From NCBI GenBank assembly GCA_946415705.1, contig CAMKTN010000002.1, forward strand, positions 48,685 to 112,684: 64,000 nt of DNA, written 5' to 3'. Under the pieces are notes generated by a model. It was not told where the DNA came from, searched no databases, and saw only the letters and a program-made list of their open reading frames with translations. Numbering within the stretch: position 1 is the first letter of the stretch; each line of letters starts with the position of its first letter. Position numbers and translations under genes: made by a program. Shown here in pieces: positions 39,063 through 47,700 of the stretch. This DNA comes from an uncultured Prevotellaceae bacterium. GTDB lineage: Bacteria; Bacteroidota; Bacteroidia; Bacteroidales; Bacteroidaceae.

Positions 39063-40106
39063 ATGAGAATATTCCAACACGTACAAGACCTTGGCGACCT
39101 CCGCGTCGCCCTCGCGGAAGCGCAGGAAGTGAAGCGCGACCGCTACCAGTGGCAGCACCTCGGCAAGAACAAGACTGCGCTGCTCATCTTCTTCAATAAC
39201 TCCCTGCGCACACGCCTCTCCACACAGAAGGCTGCCATGAACCTTGGCATGAATGTCATCGTGCTCGATGTGAACCAAGGTGCATGGAAACTGGAGACCG
39301 AGCGCGGCGTCATCATGGATGGCGACAAGAGTGAGCACTTGCTGGAAGCCATCCCTGTGATGGCCAGCTACTGCGACCTCATCGGCGTGCGCAGCTTCGC
39401 CCGCTTCGAGAGTCGCAAGGATGACTACGAAGAGAAGATTTTACGCCAATTCATCGAGTATTCAGGCCGCCCTGTCTTCTTCATGGAGTCGGCCACCGTG
39501 CATCCCCTGCAGGCCTTCGCCGATTTGATAACCATAGCAGAGAACAGACCCACCCCCAACCCCTCCCGTGAGGGAGGGGAGCGGGGAGAGGGTCTGCTTA
39601 AGGTCGTCATGACCTGGGCTCCTCATCCCAAGGCCCTGCCGCAGGCTGTGCCCAACAGCTTTGCCGAGTGGATGGTTGCAGCAGCTGAACAATCACTCCC
39701 CCTTGGGGGAGCCGAAGGGGGCCTTGATTTCGTCATCACGCATCCTGAAGGCTACGAGCTTGACCCGCAGTTCGTAAAGGGAGCCCGCGTGGAGTACGAC
39801 CAGATGAAAGCTTTTGAAGGTGCAGACTTCGTGTATGCCAAGAACTGGAGCTGCCCGGGCGTCACACGTCCCGAGGACTATGGCAAGGTGCTGCACGACT
39901 ATCACTCGATGATGGACTGGTGTGTCAGCAAGCGTCAGATGGCCGTCACCAACGATGCCGCTTTCCTGCACTGCCTGCCTGTGCGCCGTAACATGATTGT
40001 CACCGACGACGTCATCGAATCCCCCCGCAGCCTCGTCATTCCCGAAGCCGCCAACCGCGAGATCTCAGCCCAGGTCGTTCTCAAGCGTATGCTGGAGAGC
40101 CTCTAA
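39063..40106 (+). CDS. argF': N-succinyl/acetyl-L-ornithine carbamoyltransferase
   Basis: A 347-residue transcarbamylase of the Bacteroides type. Carbamoyl-phosphate motif NNSLRTRLSTQKAA (45-58), WAPHPKALPQAVPNSFAEW and HCLPVRRNMIVTDD are clear. In the B. fragilis enzyme Pro90 and in the Xanthomonas acetylornithine enzyme Glu92 set acyl-chain preference. Here the matching position is Ser90 (DGDKSEHLLE), and removal of Glu is expected to favour succinylornithine. Two loops contain insertions, RPTPNPSREGGERGEG (about 162-177) and QSLPLGGAEGG (about 211-221), both encoded by hairpin repeats. It makes acylcitrulline in the arginine pathway. Confidence 0.9.
   Translation: MRIFQHVQDLGDLRVALAEAQEVKRDRYQWQHLGKNKTALLIFFNNSLRTRLSTQKAAMNLGMNVIVLDVNQGAWKLETERGVIMDGDKSEHLLEAIPVMASYCDLIGVRSFARFESRKDDYEEKILRQFIEYSGRPVFFMESATVHPLQAFADLITIAENRPTPNPSREGGERGEGLLKVVMTWAPHPKALPQAVPNSFAEWMVAAAEQSLPLGGAEGGLDFVITHPEGYELDPQFVKGARVEYDQMKAFEGADFVYAKNWSCPGVTRPEDYGKVLHDYHSMMDWCVSKRQMAVTNDAAFLHCLPVRRNMIVTDDVIESPRSLVIPEAANREISAQVVLKRMLESL
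39547..39594. repeat. 48-bp hairpin insertion 1 in argF'
   Basis: GACCCACCCCCAACCCCTCC pairs with the G-rich half that follows GTGA (CCCCTCCC/GGGAGGGG core). The length is a multiple of three and it stays in frame, replacing a short loop of the family. Confidence 0.85.
39696..39722. repeat. Hairpin insertion 2 in argF'
   Basis: CTCCCCCTTGGGGGAG (39696-39711) is a perfect 7-bp hairpin followed by CCGAAGGGGGC. It encodes LPLGGAEGG, extra residues relative to Bacteroides homologues just before DFVITHPEGYELD. Confidence 0.8.
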
Positions 40107-40615
40107 ATCTTGCTGAGGTCGATGGCGCCGGTGTGAATAAGGTAGTAGAGGAGAAAGATGACGGCTGCCACGAGGATCAGGAAGCCGAGGCAGCCGATGA
40201 TGGCGCAACCCCATGAGCAGCCCGCCTGCTCCTGAGGCACGTCGGTAGCAGTGGCCTCCCCTGCGGTGGTGCCGTTGTTCGCGGCATCGGTCTCTTCCAA
40301 AGCATCGTCGAGGGAGAGCTCGGTGGTGGCAGTTGTTCCTTTCTTGCCGCGCTTGGTACCCTTGCCCTTCGTCGCCTTGGTGGCAGCGGCAGCGCCGCCG
40401 ATGCCCAGCCAGCTGAGAAGATTGAATTTCTTCCAGGTGATGAGGCGTTTGCTATAGCCCACGCCTTTGCCGAGGCTTACATTGACATTCACACCTGTGC
40501 TGCCGACATTGAGGGTCTTGCCCTTCGGGCCAATGGTGAGGCTGACACCGCTCCTGCCCACATTGGCCTTCAGCCAGGGAAGGATTGTGATACGTTTATT
40601 GAATCTAACACCCAT
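40103..40615 (-). CDS. DUF4236 protein with C-terminal membrane anchor
   Basis: A 170-residue protein. Residues 1-60 are the DUF4236 domain (MGVRFNKRITILPWLKANVG, then SGVSLTIGPKGKTLNVGSTG). A Lys/Thr-rich and acidic low-complexity middle leads to a transmembrane helix near the C-terminus (CAIIGCLGFLILVAAVIFLL). Its function is unknown. It converges on argF', the two stop codons overlapping by several bases. Confidence 0.8.
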   Translation of the reverse strand: MGVRFNKRITILPWLKANVGRSGVSLTIGPKGKTLNVGSTGVNVNVSLGKGVGYSKRLITWKKFNLLSWLGIGGAAAATKATKGKGTKRGKKGTTATTELSLDDALEETDAANNGTTAGEATATDVPQEQAGCSWGCAIIGCLGFLILVAAVIFLLYYLIHTGAIDLSKI

Positions 40616-40687
40616 GGTGGAGTATAGTTTAAAGTTTAAGGTTTAAAGTTTAATGTAGAATGCAACATATACCATATAATGATGGGA

Positions 40688-40695
40688 CAAAGGTA
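40688..40695 (-). promoter_or_regulatory. -7 element of the DUF4236 gene
   Basis: TACCTTTG on the minus strand; no good -33 element seen. The 5' leader contains AAGTTTAAAGTTTAA repeats (40624-40655). Confidence 0.45.
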
Positions 40696-40748
40696 TGGAA
40701 AAAACGGGGAAAAGACGAGGATGTTAGAGAAAAAAGACGCGCTTGACT

Positions 40749-40788
40749 AAAAAACTTTAAACTTTAAACCTTAAACTTTAAACTTTTT
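40749..40788. repeat. AAACTTT junction repeat in the riboswitch promoter
   Basis: Five or six AAACTTTAAACCTT units occupy the stretch where the -33 region of the thiamine operon promoter should be. Confidence 0.75.
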
Positions 40789-40790
40789 AC

Positions 40791-40798
40791 TACCTTTG
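40791..40798 (+). promoter_or_regulatory. -7 element of the thiamine uptake operon
   Basis: TACCTTTG is an exact -7 match, 9 bp before the riboswitch P1 stem. The upstream spacer is AAACTTT repeat and holds no TTTG. Confidence 0.6.
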
Positions 40799-40806
40799 CC
40801 CCCGAT

Positions 40807-40889
40807 TTATCAAGGGGTGCCCGTCAGAGCGGCGGGCTGAGATCAAACCCTCTCACCTGATGCGGACAATACCGACGTAGGGATGATAA
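40807..40889 (+). ncRNA. TPP (THI-element) riboswitch
   Basis: The conserved blocks AGGGGTGCCC, GGCTGAGA, CCTGATGCGG and ACAATACC-GACGTAGGGA occur in the order and spacing of TPP riboswitches. The P1 stem is TTATCA (40807-40812) with TGATAA (40884-40889). It lies 66 bp before a TonB receptor gene, so thiamine pyrophosphate should repress expression of the uptake operon, as is usual for this class. The short gap could allow sequestering of the ribosome entry site (AAAGGA near 40947). Confidence 0.96.
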
Positions 40890-40954
40890 GCGGAATCTTC
40901 AGAGCAGGAATGCCTGCACCCCTTTATTGTTAAACCTATAATAATAAAGGAACA

Positions 40955-43336
40955 ATGAAAAATTTTTCTCTTAGAAACGTTCTCGGAACGATGACTGTAG
41001 CCGCTGTGGCAGCACTCGTGCCGACTACTGCTGTGGCACAGAAGCAGTTCACCATGGCAGATTTGGAAGCCGATGAAAACGCTGACTCGCTGAAGCTGGA
41101 GCGAATGCAGGAGCTGGTGGTAACGAGCGTACGTGCCACCAAGAAGACCCCGGTGGCGTACACGAACATGACGAAAGAGCAGCTGAAGGCGGTGAACTAT
41201 GGGCAGGATGTGCCCTACCTGCTGTCGCTGACGCCCAGCATTACCATGACCTCGGATGCCGGCAACGGCATCGGCTACACCAGCCTGCGAGTGCGCGGTA
41301 CAGACCCTTCGCGCGTGAATATCACAGCCAATGGCATTCCCTTGAATGATGCCGAGAGTGCCACGGTGTTTTGGGTGAATATGGGTGACTTCGCGTCCAG
41401 CGTGCAGTCCATGCAGATACAACGAGGCGTGGGCACCAGCACCAATGGCGCCGGAGCTTTCGGCGCGACACTGAACATGCAGACGGAAAGCGTCGGGATG
41501 AAGCCTTACTTCGGGCTCGATGTGAGCGGTGGCTCGTATGCCAGCCACAAGGAGACATTGCGCTTCAGCACAGGTATGCTGGGTGAGCATTGGGGCTTAC
41601 AAGGTCGCCTGTCTGACATCGGTTCAAAGGGATATCTAGACCGCGCCTCGACGAAACTGCACTCATATTTCCTGCAGGCAGGCTGGTTTGGCGATAACAC
41701 GGTGGTGAAGTTCATCACATGGAATGGCATCGAAGAGACCTATCATGCCTGGAACTATACGTCAAAGTATGAGCAGAGCTTGTATGGACGCACCTATAAC
41801 TCCTGTGGCGTCATGGGCTACGATGCCAACGGCAACCCCAACAGCTACTATGAAGACCAGACGGACAACTATCACCAGCAGAATTATCAACTTATCTGGA
41901 ATCAGCAGTTTACGAGTACCCTCAGTACCAATGTTGGTCTGCACTACACGAAAGGAAAAGGCTACTACCAACAATTCCAGAGTGCTGAGACACAGGCGCT
42001 GTACGGCTCTTCATGGGCGTCTTTCGGACTGAGCACCGACAACACAGTCGTCGAGGATTTGGCAGATCAGCAGAAGATGGACAATGACTTCTATGGCGTG
42101 GTGGCATCACTGGACTATAACAACCGCAAGAACCTGGAGGTCATCGTGGGTGGCGGCTGGAACCGCTACACAGGCGACCAGTTCGGCCATATCGTATGGG
42201 CCAAACCGGGAGTGGTCACTACAGTACCCGAGCCGGCGGCGCTCACCCCTGATTTTGAATACTATCGTAATCACTCTGTGAAAAGCGACCTGAACGTCTA
42301 TGGAAAGGCCACTTATGAATTTGTCAAGGGTGTGAATGCTTATGTGGATTTGCAATATCGCCATATCGACTACAAACTGCAGGACCCCACAGTAGCCTAT
42401 GGCGTCAACACGGATAAGAGCTATGTGATAGATAACCATTACAACTTCTTCAACCCGAAGTTCGGCCTCAACTATGACATCAATGACCATCACAAGGTGT
42501 ATGCTTCCTATGGTATCGGACATAAGGAACCTGTGCGCAACAACTTCATGCAGCAGATTGCCAACCCCGACCGCGAAGATACCAAAGCACGCCCCGAGCG
42601 GCTGAATGACCTGGAGGTCGGCTACAGATTCCAAAGCCCGAGGTTCTCAGCTGGGGTCAATGTCTATTGGATGGACTACAAGGACCAACTCGTGCTGACG
42701 GGTGAGCTGAACGCCATTGGTGAGGCACTGACCAAGAATCTGGAGAAGAGCTACCGCTTGGGCGTGGAGCTGGAGGCTGCCTGGATGCCTGTCGATTGGT
42801 TCCGCTGGGATGCCAATGCCACATGGTCCAGAAACCGCGTGAAGGATATGGTGGTGACGCTGAACGATGGCACTAACGCCAACCTCGGCGACCAGCCGTT
42901 GGCATTCTCTCCTGACTGGATCTTTAACAACATCTTCACTTTCAGCTACAAGGGGCTGAAGGCTTCTGTTCAGAGCCAGTACGTGGGTGATCAATATCTG
43001 ACCAACACTGGCTTCAAGGAGATGGAATGCCTGGATGAAAACGGCAACATCACGCATGAGACGCTGTTGCTGAAGAAGCATTTCAACACCAATGTTGACC
43101 TTGCTTATAGTCTCCCGATAAAGAAGAAATACATCCGGGACATCACGGCCGGCGTGACATTCTACAATATCTTCTCCTCGAAGTACGACAACAACGGCTG
43201 GGCAGCCCCGCAACTGGTCAATGACAACGGCAACATCAAGGCCATCAATGAGTGGGGCGTACGCGACAGCGGTGCTGCCGGCTTCGCTCCATCGGCACCT
43301 TTCAATGTCATGGGACACCTGTCGGTGACTTTTTAG
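40955..43336 (+). CDS. TonB-dependent receptor, thiamine uptake
   Basis: A 793-residue outer-membrane receptor. It has a signal peptide (cleavage near TAVAQ), then a plug domain starting at MQELVVTSVRATKKTPVAYT with SLRVRGTDPSRVNITANGIPLNDAES, and a barrel of about 22 strands ending APFNVMGHLSVTF. There is no carboxypeptidase-like domain. Control by a TPP riboswitch and the PnuT and thiamine pyrophosphokinase genes behind it point to thiamine or a thiamine phosphate as substrate. A good ribosome binding region (AAAGGA) precedes ATG. Confidence 0.92.
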   Translation: MKNFSLRNVLGTMTVAAVAALVPTTAVAQKQFTMADLEADENADSLKLERMQELVVTSVRATKKTPVAYTNMTKEQLKAVNYGQDVPYLLSLTPSITMTSDAGNGIGYTSLRVRGTDPSRVNITANGIPLNDAESATVFWVNMGDFASSVQSMQIQRGVGTSTNGAGAFGATLNMQTESVGMKPYFGLDVSGGSYASHKETLRFSTGMLGEHWGLQGRLSDIGSKGYLDRASTKLHSYFLQAGWFGDNTVVKFITWNGIEETYHAWNYTSKYEQSLYGRTYNSCGVMGYDANGNPNSYYEDQTDNYHQQNYQLIWNQQFTSTLSTNVGLHYTKGKGYYQQFQSAETQALYGSSWASFGLSTDNTVVEDLADQQKMDNDFYGVVASLDYNNRKNLEVIVGGGWNRYTGDQFGHIVWAKPGVVTTVPEPAALTPDFEYYRNHSVKSDLNVYGKATYEFVKGVNAYVDLQYRHIDYKLQDPTVAYGVNTDKSYVIDNHYNFFNPKFGLNYDINDHHKVYASYGIGHKEPVRNNFMQQIANPDREDTKARPERLNDLEVGYRFQSPRFSAGVNVYWMDYKDQLVLTGELNAIGEALTKNLEKSYRLGVELEAAWMPVDWFRWDANATWSRNRVKDMVVTLNDGTNANLGDQPLAFSPDWIFNNIFTFSYKGLKASVQSQYVGDQYLTNTGFKEMECLDENGNITHETLLLKKHFNTNVDLAYSLPIKKKYIRDITAGVTFYNIFSSKYDNNGWAAPQLVNDNGNIKAINEWGVRDSGAAGFAPSAPFNVMGHLSVTF

Positions 43337-43349
43337 TTGACAGCATAGG

Positions 43350-43940
43350 ATGATGGAGTTCCTGCAAACATACTGGCTCGACATACTGACCACGATACTC
43401 GGCTTGATATACATCTGGCTCGAGTATCGGGCCAGTATTGCCCTCTGGGTAGTGGGCATCATCATGCCAGCGCTTGACATCTACCTCTATTGGAGCCACG
43501 GGTTGTATGGCGATGCGGGCATGGCCTGTTACTATACGGTGGCAGCCTTATACGGACTATGTGTGTGGAAGTTCAGTAAAACACGCAGGACTCGTGAACC
43601 GCTGTCTATCATTCATATGCCGCGCAACAAATATCTGCCTGTCGCCATCTTCTTCTTCGCGTCGTGGATTGCCATCTATTACATATTAATAAGGTGGACC
43701 AATTCCACTGTTCCCGTGCTTGACTCGTTCACCAACGCTCTCTCGTTTGTGGGGCTGTGGGCGTTGGCGCGCAAGTATATCGAGCAGTGGTGGTTCTGGA
43801 TTGTTGTTGATGCCGTGTGCTGTGTCCTCTATGTGCAGAAGGGAATACCCTTCAAGGCGGGACTTTATGGCCTCTATGTGCTCATCGCCATAGCGGGCTA
43901 CTTTAAGTGGAAGACCATGTTGAAGATGAAGAACGTATGA
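43350..43940 (+). CDS. pnuT: PnuT-type thiamine transporter (PnuC family)
   Basis: A 196-residue inner-membrane protein with about seven helices. Family marks include YIWLEYRASIALWVVGI, YTVAALYGLCVWKFSK and WWFWIVVDAVCCVLYVQKG. PnuC-family members behind TPP riboswitches and beside thiamine kinases are PnuT proteins that import thiamine by facilitated diffusion, trapped by phosphorylation. Its stop overlaps the next ATG (ATGA). Confidence 0.9.
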   Translation: MMEFLQTYWLDILTTILGLIYIWLEYRASIALWVVGIIMPALDIYLYWSHGLYGDAGMACYYTVAALYGLCVWKFSKTRRTREPLSIIHMPRNKYLPVAIFFFASWIAIYYILIRWTNSTVPVLDSFTNALSFVGLWALARKYIEQWWFWIVVDAVCCVLYVQKGIPFKAGLYGLYVLIAIAGYFKWKTMLKMKNV

Positions 43941-44539
43941 GAGAAGATATGTGTTTTGATGCCGTTATAGTGGCTAACGGGACCTTCCCCTCACATCCCA
44001 TGCCGCTTGCCATCTTGAAGAAGGCTCCTCATGTGGTCGCCTGTGACGGAGCTGTGCGCTATGTACCCGATGCAGAAGTGGTCGTGGGCGATGGAGACAG
44101 CGTACCTGCTGAGTACCATGAGCGCCTCATACAAATCAATGAACAGGAAGATAATGACCTGACGAAGGCCACGCGCTACTGTATGGCCCAAGGCTGGCAT
44201 CGCATCGCATATCTCTCAGCTACCGGAAAGCGAGAGGATCACACGTTGGGCAATATCTCGCTGCTCATGCGCTATTTCCGTGACTTCGGCCTTCAGCCTA
44301 TCATGCTCACAGATGACGGTTTCTTCACTCCTGCCAAGGGCGACCATACATTCAAAGCCTTTGCCGGTCAGCAGGTGAGCATCTTTAATTTCGGATGTAC
44401 GGCCATCCACTCGGAAGGATTGAAGTGGAATGCCTATGCCTATGAGCAGTGGTGGCAGGGAACTCTCAACGAGGCGCTCGCCGACCGCTTCAAACTTCAC
44501 GCAGATGGCTGTTACATGGTCTATCAGACTTGGGAATAG
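43937..44539 (+). CDS. Thiamine pyrophosphokinase
   Basis: A 200-residue enzyme converting thiamine to thiamine pyrophosphate. VIVANGTFPSHPMPL, ACDGAVRY, VVGDGDSVP, EDNDLTKATRYC and SATGKREDHTLGNISLL are the characteristic blocks, with the Asp residues that bind Mg-ATP. The ATG at 43937 overlaps the pnuT stop. It metabolically traps thiamine brought in by the two preceding transporters and makes the ligand of the riboswitch. Confidence 0.95.
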   Translation: MREDMCFDAVIVANGTFPSHPMPLAILKKAPHVVACDGAVRYVPDAEVVVGDGDSVPAEYHERLIQINEQEDNDLTKATRYCMAQGWHRIAYLSATGKREDHTLGNISLLMRYFRDFGLQPIMLTDDGFFTPAKGDHTFKAFAGQQVSIFNFGCTAIHSEGLKWNAYAYEQWWQGTLNEALADRFKLHADGCYMVYQTWE

Positions 44540-44665
44540 TATTTGAAGGGGCTGCAGTGTATCATCGAGGGGACTATAGTGTTGTTCCACACTTGAGGAC
44601 TTTGGAAGGTGTGGAAAGGGTGTGGAAGAGAAAAATGACAGGGTTTCGTCATTTTTATGCTTCCT

Positions 44666-44700
44666 TTTGCCACAGATATGAATATTTCTTCCTACTTTTG
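44666..44700 (+). promoter_or_regulatory. Promoter of the large secreted protein gene
   Basis: TACTTTTG (44693-44700) with TTTG at 44666-44669 (23-bp spacer). Transcription would start about 45 bp before the ATG. The remainder of the 44540-44752 gap shows only a weak dyad (CCACACTT/AAGGTGTGG). Confidence 0.5.
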
Positions 44701-44752
44701 CCGCACAATATTGCGAGAACTATCACTTTTTTCTAACTAAATCTATCAAAGT

Positions 44753-47700
44753 ATGAAGAAATTATTTACACTTCTGTTGCTGGGAGGCACCTTCCTCACC
44801 GTACCTGTCATGGCACAGGATGCGGAGGATGTCACCTATCTCATCACCAACGCCGGCTTTGACGAGGACCTGACATTTCAGGCCGACGGCTCCATCAAGC
44901 CTATCATTAAGCAAGAAGAATTGAGCTCCCGTAGCTTGCTCCTCGAAGCTGCAGATGGCACGACCTATGCTCGCGCTACTGGGACGGGAGGAAAGAGCCG
45001 TCCTGATGGTCGCACGACAGAAGCCACCAATGGTTTCAACGGCCAAATCACAGGTTGGACGCTGGAAGCATCAGCCAAAGAATGGGTATATTTTGGTTCC
45101 GTTGCCTATGGCATCGACTCTAATAAAGTACCCCTCTCTGATGATACCAACTTATTTCTCGATTTCACAGAGAAGCCAGAGGAAGCCAATACCGAGGAAA
45201 ACAAAGGTGCGTTATATCTGCGTGCAGGATGGACAAACAGCGCAACATACTCACAAGTCGTAAATTTACCGACTGCAGAGTATCGTTTGGAGTATTGGGC
45301 AAGAAACATCAACCAAAACACCGAAGGCAAAGCAACGAACTTATCCAAAGTGGAGTATCGTACAACAACGTATGTTGATGAGGGCGGCTTCAACGATACT
45401 GAATGGACCAAACACACCATTGAATTCGTTGCTGTTGGAAAAATGACCCTTACTTTTGGCTTCAAATCAGACAATGTTACGTCAACAAAGAATCCCTATC
45501 TTGTTATTGATGACATTCGTCTTTACAAGATTGGTGAGGCTGACGAGATGGAAATCCTGCAGGGCGATGCCAATGAATATGCTGATAATGCCATTGCCTT
45601 AGCAACAGACAGTTTGTCGGAGAACTTTGGCCAAGCTTATGAGGACATCTGTGACGAAATTTACGGATTGCAAGAAACGATTGATAATATCATTGCATTC
45701 GGTGGAAGTGTGGATGAGGTTAGTGCAATATGTACTCAATTGAAAGAGTATCCGACTAAAATTAGAGCTTTGATTGCAACTGGTAACAAGGTCTTAGATA
45801 TCTATTCCTACATTCAGGACAAGATCCTTACCTACTACGATGGAATCCCAGGCTATGGAGACCTGAATACGTATTTTAGCGCCCTCGATATGTCAGCGGT
45901 AACTGCTGAAGGACTGGGCACTCTGGCCGATGATATGGAAGCACATATCGCAGCCTTCTGGAAGTCACAGGATGCCACTCGCGAGAATCCCGCCATCTAC
46001 ACCTACCTCGTGGAGTCGCCCTGGTTCTCCTATCCCTATAGAGAGCCTGCTAATCGCGAAGCCGTTGCTGAGGCTGGACAGACCTCCGAAGATCTCTTCC
46101 AAGGCTCATGGGTAGTTGGTTCTCAGAGCGGCGACCAGCATAAGCTTTACTGGGCTTATGACCGCACCGCCTTCCAGCTGTGGAACACCAACTTCTCTGG
46201 CTACCTTGATGTCCACCAGGAGCTGACAGGTATTCCTAATGGTGTGTACAGCTTAGAGGCAGACCTCGTGACCAATGCCAACGCTCGCAGCGACCAGCAC
46301 ATCTATGCCACCTCTACCTTGCAGGAGACAAAGGGCTACATGACCGATGCAGCTGCTTATGAGAGCTGGCAGAGTGGCGCTATGCCTGAGGATGTTCCTT
46401 GGGAGACAGTGCAAACGGCCGGAACGGTGATTGTCATGGATGGTAAGCTCACGATCGGTGCTCGCTCTACTCAGCAGCACTACAATGTGGAGACTGGCGA
46501 GTATGACGAAGAACCTGACATGAGTAGCGGTGCTCGTCGTGGCAGCTTCTGGATGACCAACTTTATCCTCCGCTATCATGGTGAGGCCACGCCCGATGAA
46601 ATCGCAGCAGCTAAAGCTGCACTTTTGCAGAAGGCTACCACATTAAATGCTGACATGCATTTTGCTGCCGACAAGGCCAGCGTGGCTGATTCCATTGCTG
46701 AGTTCAACGCCACACAGAATGTGTATGCCCTCAACGGCGGTATTGCTCTGGCAGAGGCATCAGAGGCAAAATATGTTGAGATTATGGGCGAAGGCAAGAC
46801 CATCCCCACAGTGCGTGATTCTCTGGCCAACGAGGGTGGCGAGAAATATGGCATCGCATACGACATCGTGAAGTATGCCTATGACAAGACCGTGGCTTGG
46901 GTTGAAGGCCAGGAGGCTACCTACGCAAAAGCAGACAGCATCCTGAACGTGATGAAGGGCTACACCAACACCTACTCTTCTGCTTGCAGCAATGCATCGA
47001 AGGTGCTGACTGAAATCAGCTCTGAAAAGGGCAAGACCGTTCTTTCCAATCTCCTGGCCGAGCAGAAGACCGCCTTGTTGGTAGATCCGTTGCTGACGCC
47101 CGAGGCCGTGAACGAGCTCGTAACCACCCTGAACAACGCTATCGATGTGGTCAAGGCTCAGGACGAGTATGAGAAGCACCAGGATGCCACCGACTTCACC
47201 AGCTACATTAAGAACGCTGACTCCGCTGATACTGCTGGCTGGACTGTCATCGACAAGGGCGACGGTCCTATCAAGAGTAGTCAGTACATGGATGATAGTG
47301 AACACAAGTACTTCGACTCCTGGAAGGCAGATGCCGCAGTACTCTTCACGATGGAACAGGTTATCCAAAATATTCCTAATGGCACCTACGAACTGAAGGC
47401 AGCTATGCGTGCTCCGTCAGAGGGCATCTTCCTCTTCACTGCCAATGGCGGCGAGGCCAAGACCGACACCACCTATGTGGAGGTTCCGCTGGACTACTAC
47501 ATGGGCGTTGACGAAGAGGAGCAACCCGTTCAACTGATTGCCAGCGACTCCCACGGTCCTATCTGGAGCGCCATTGACCAGAAACAAGCTGAGCAAGGCT
47601 TCAGCAGCCTCACTGACGAAGAACAAGCCATTTGGAATGCTAACCCCGATGCTCTTGGCCAGGGTCAAGGCCGCGGCTGGAAGTGGGTGACCGCCACAGC

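Noticed and set aside
44585..44625. CCACACTT/AAGGTGTGG dyad after the thiamine pyrophosphokinase gene as a terminator
   Set aside because: Imperfect stem and no T-run follow, so it cannot be called a terminator.
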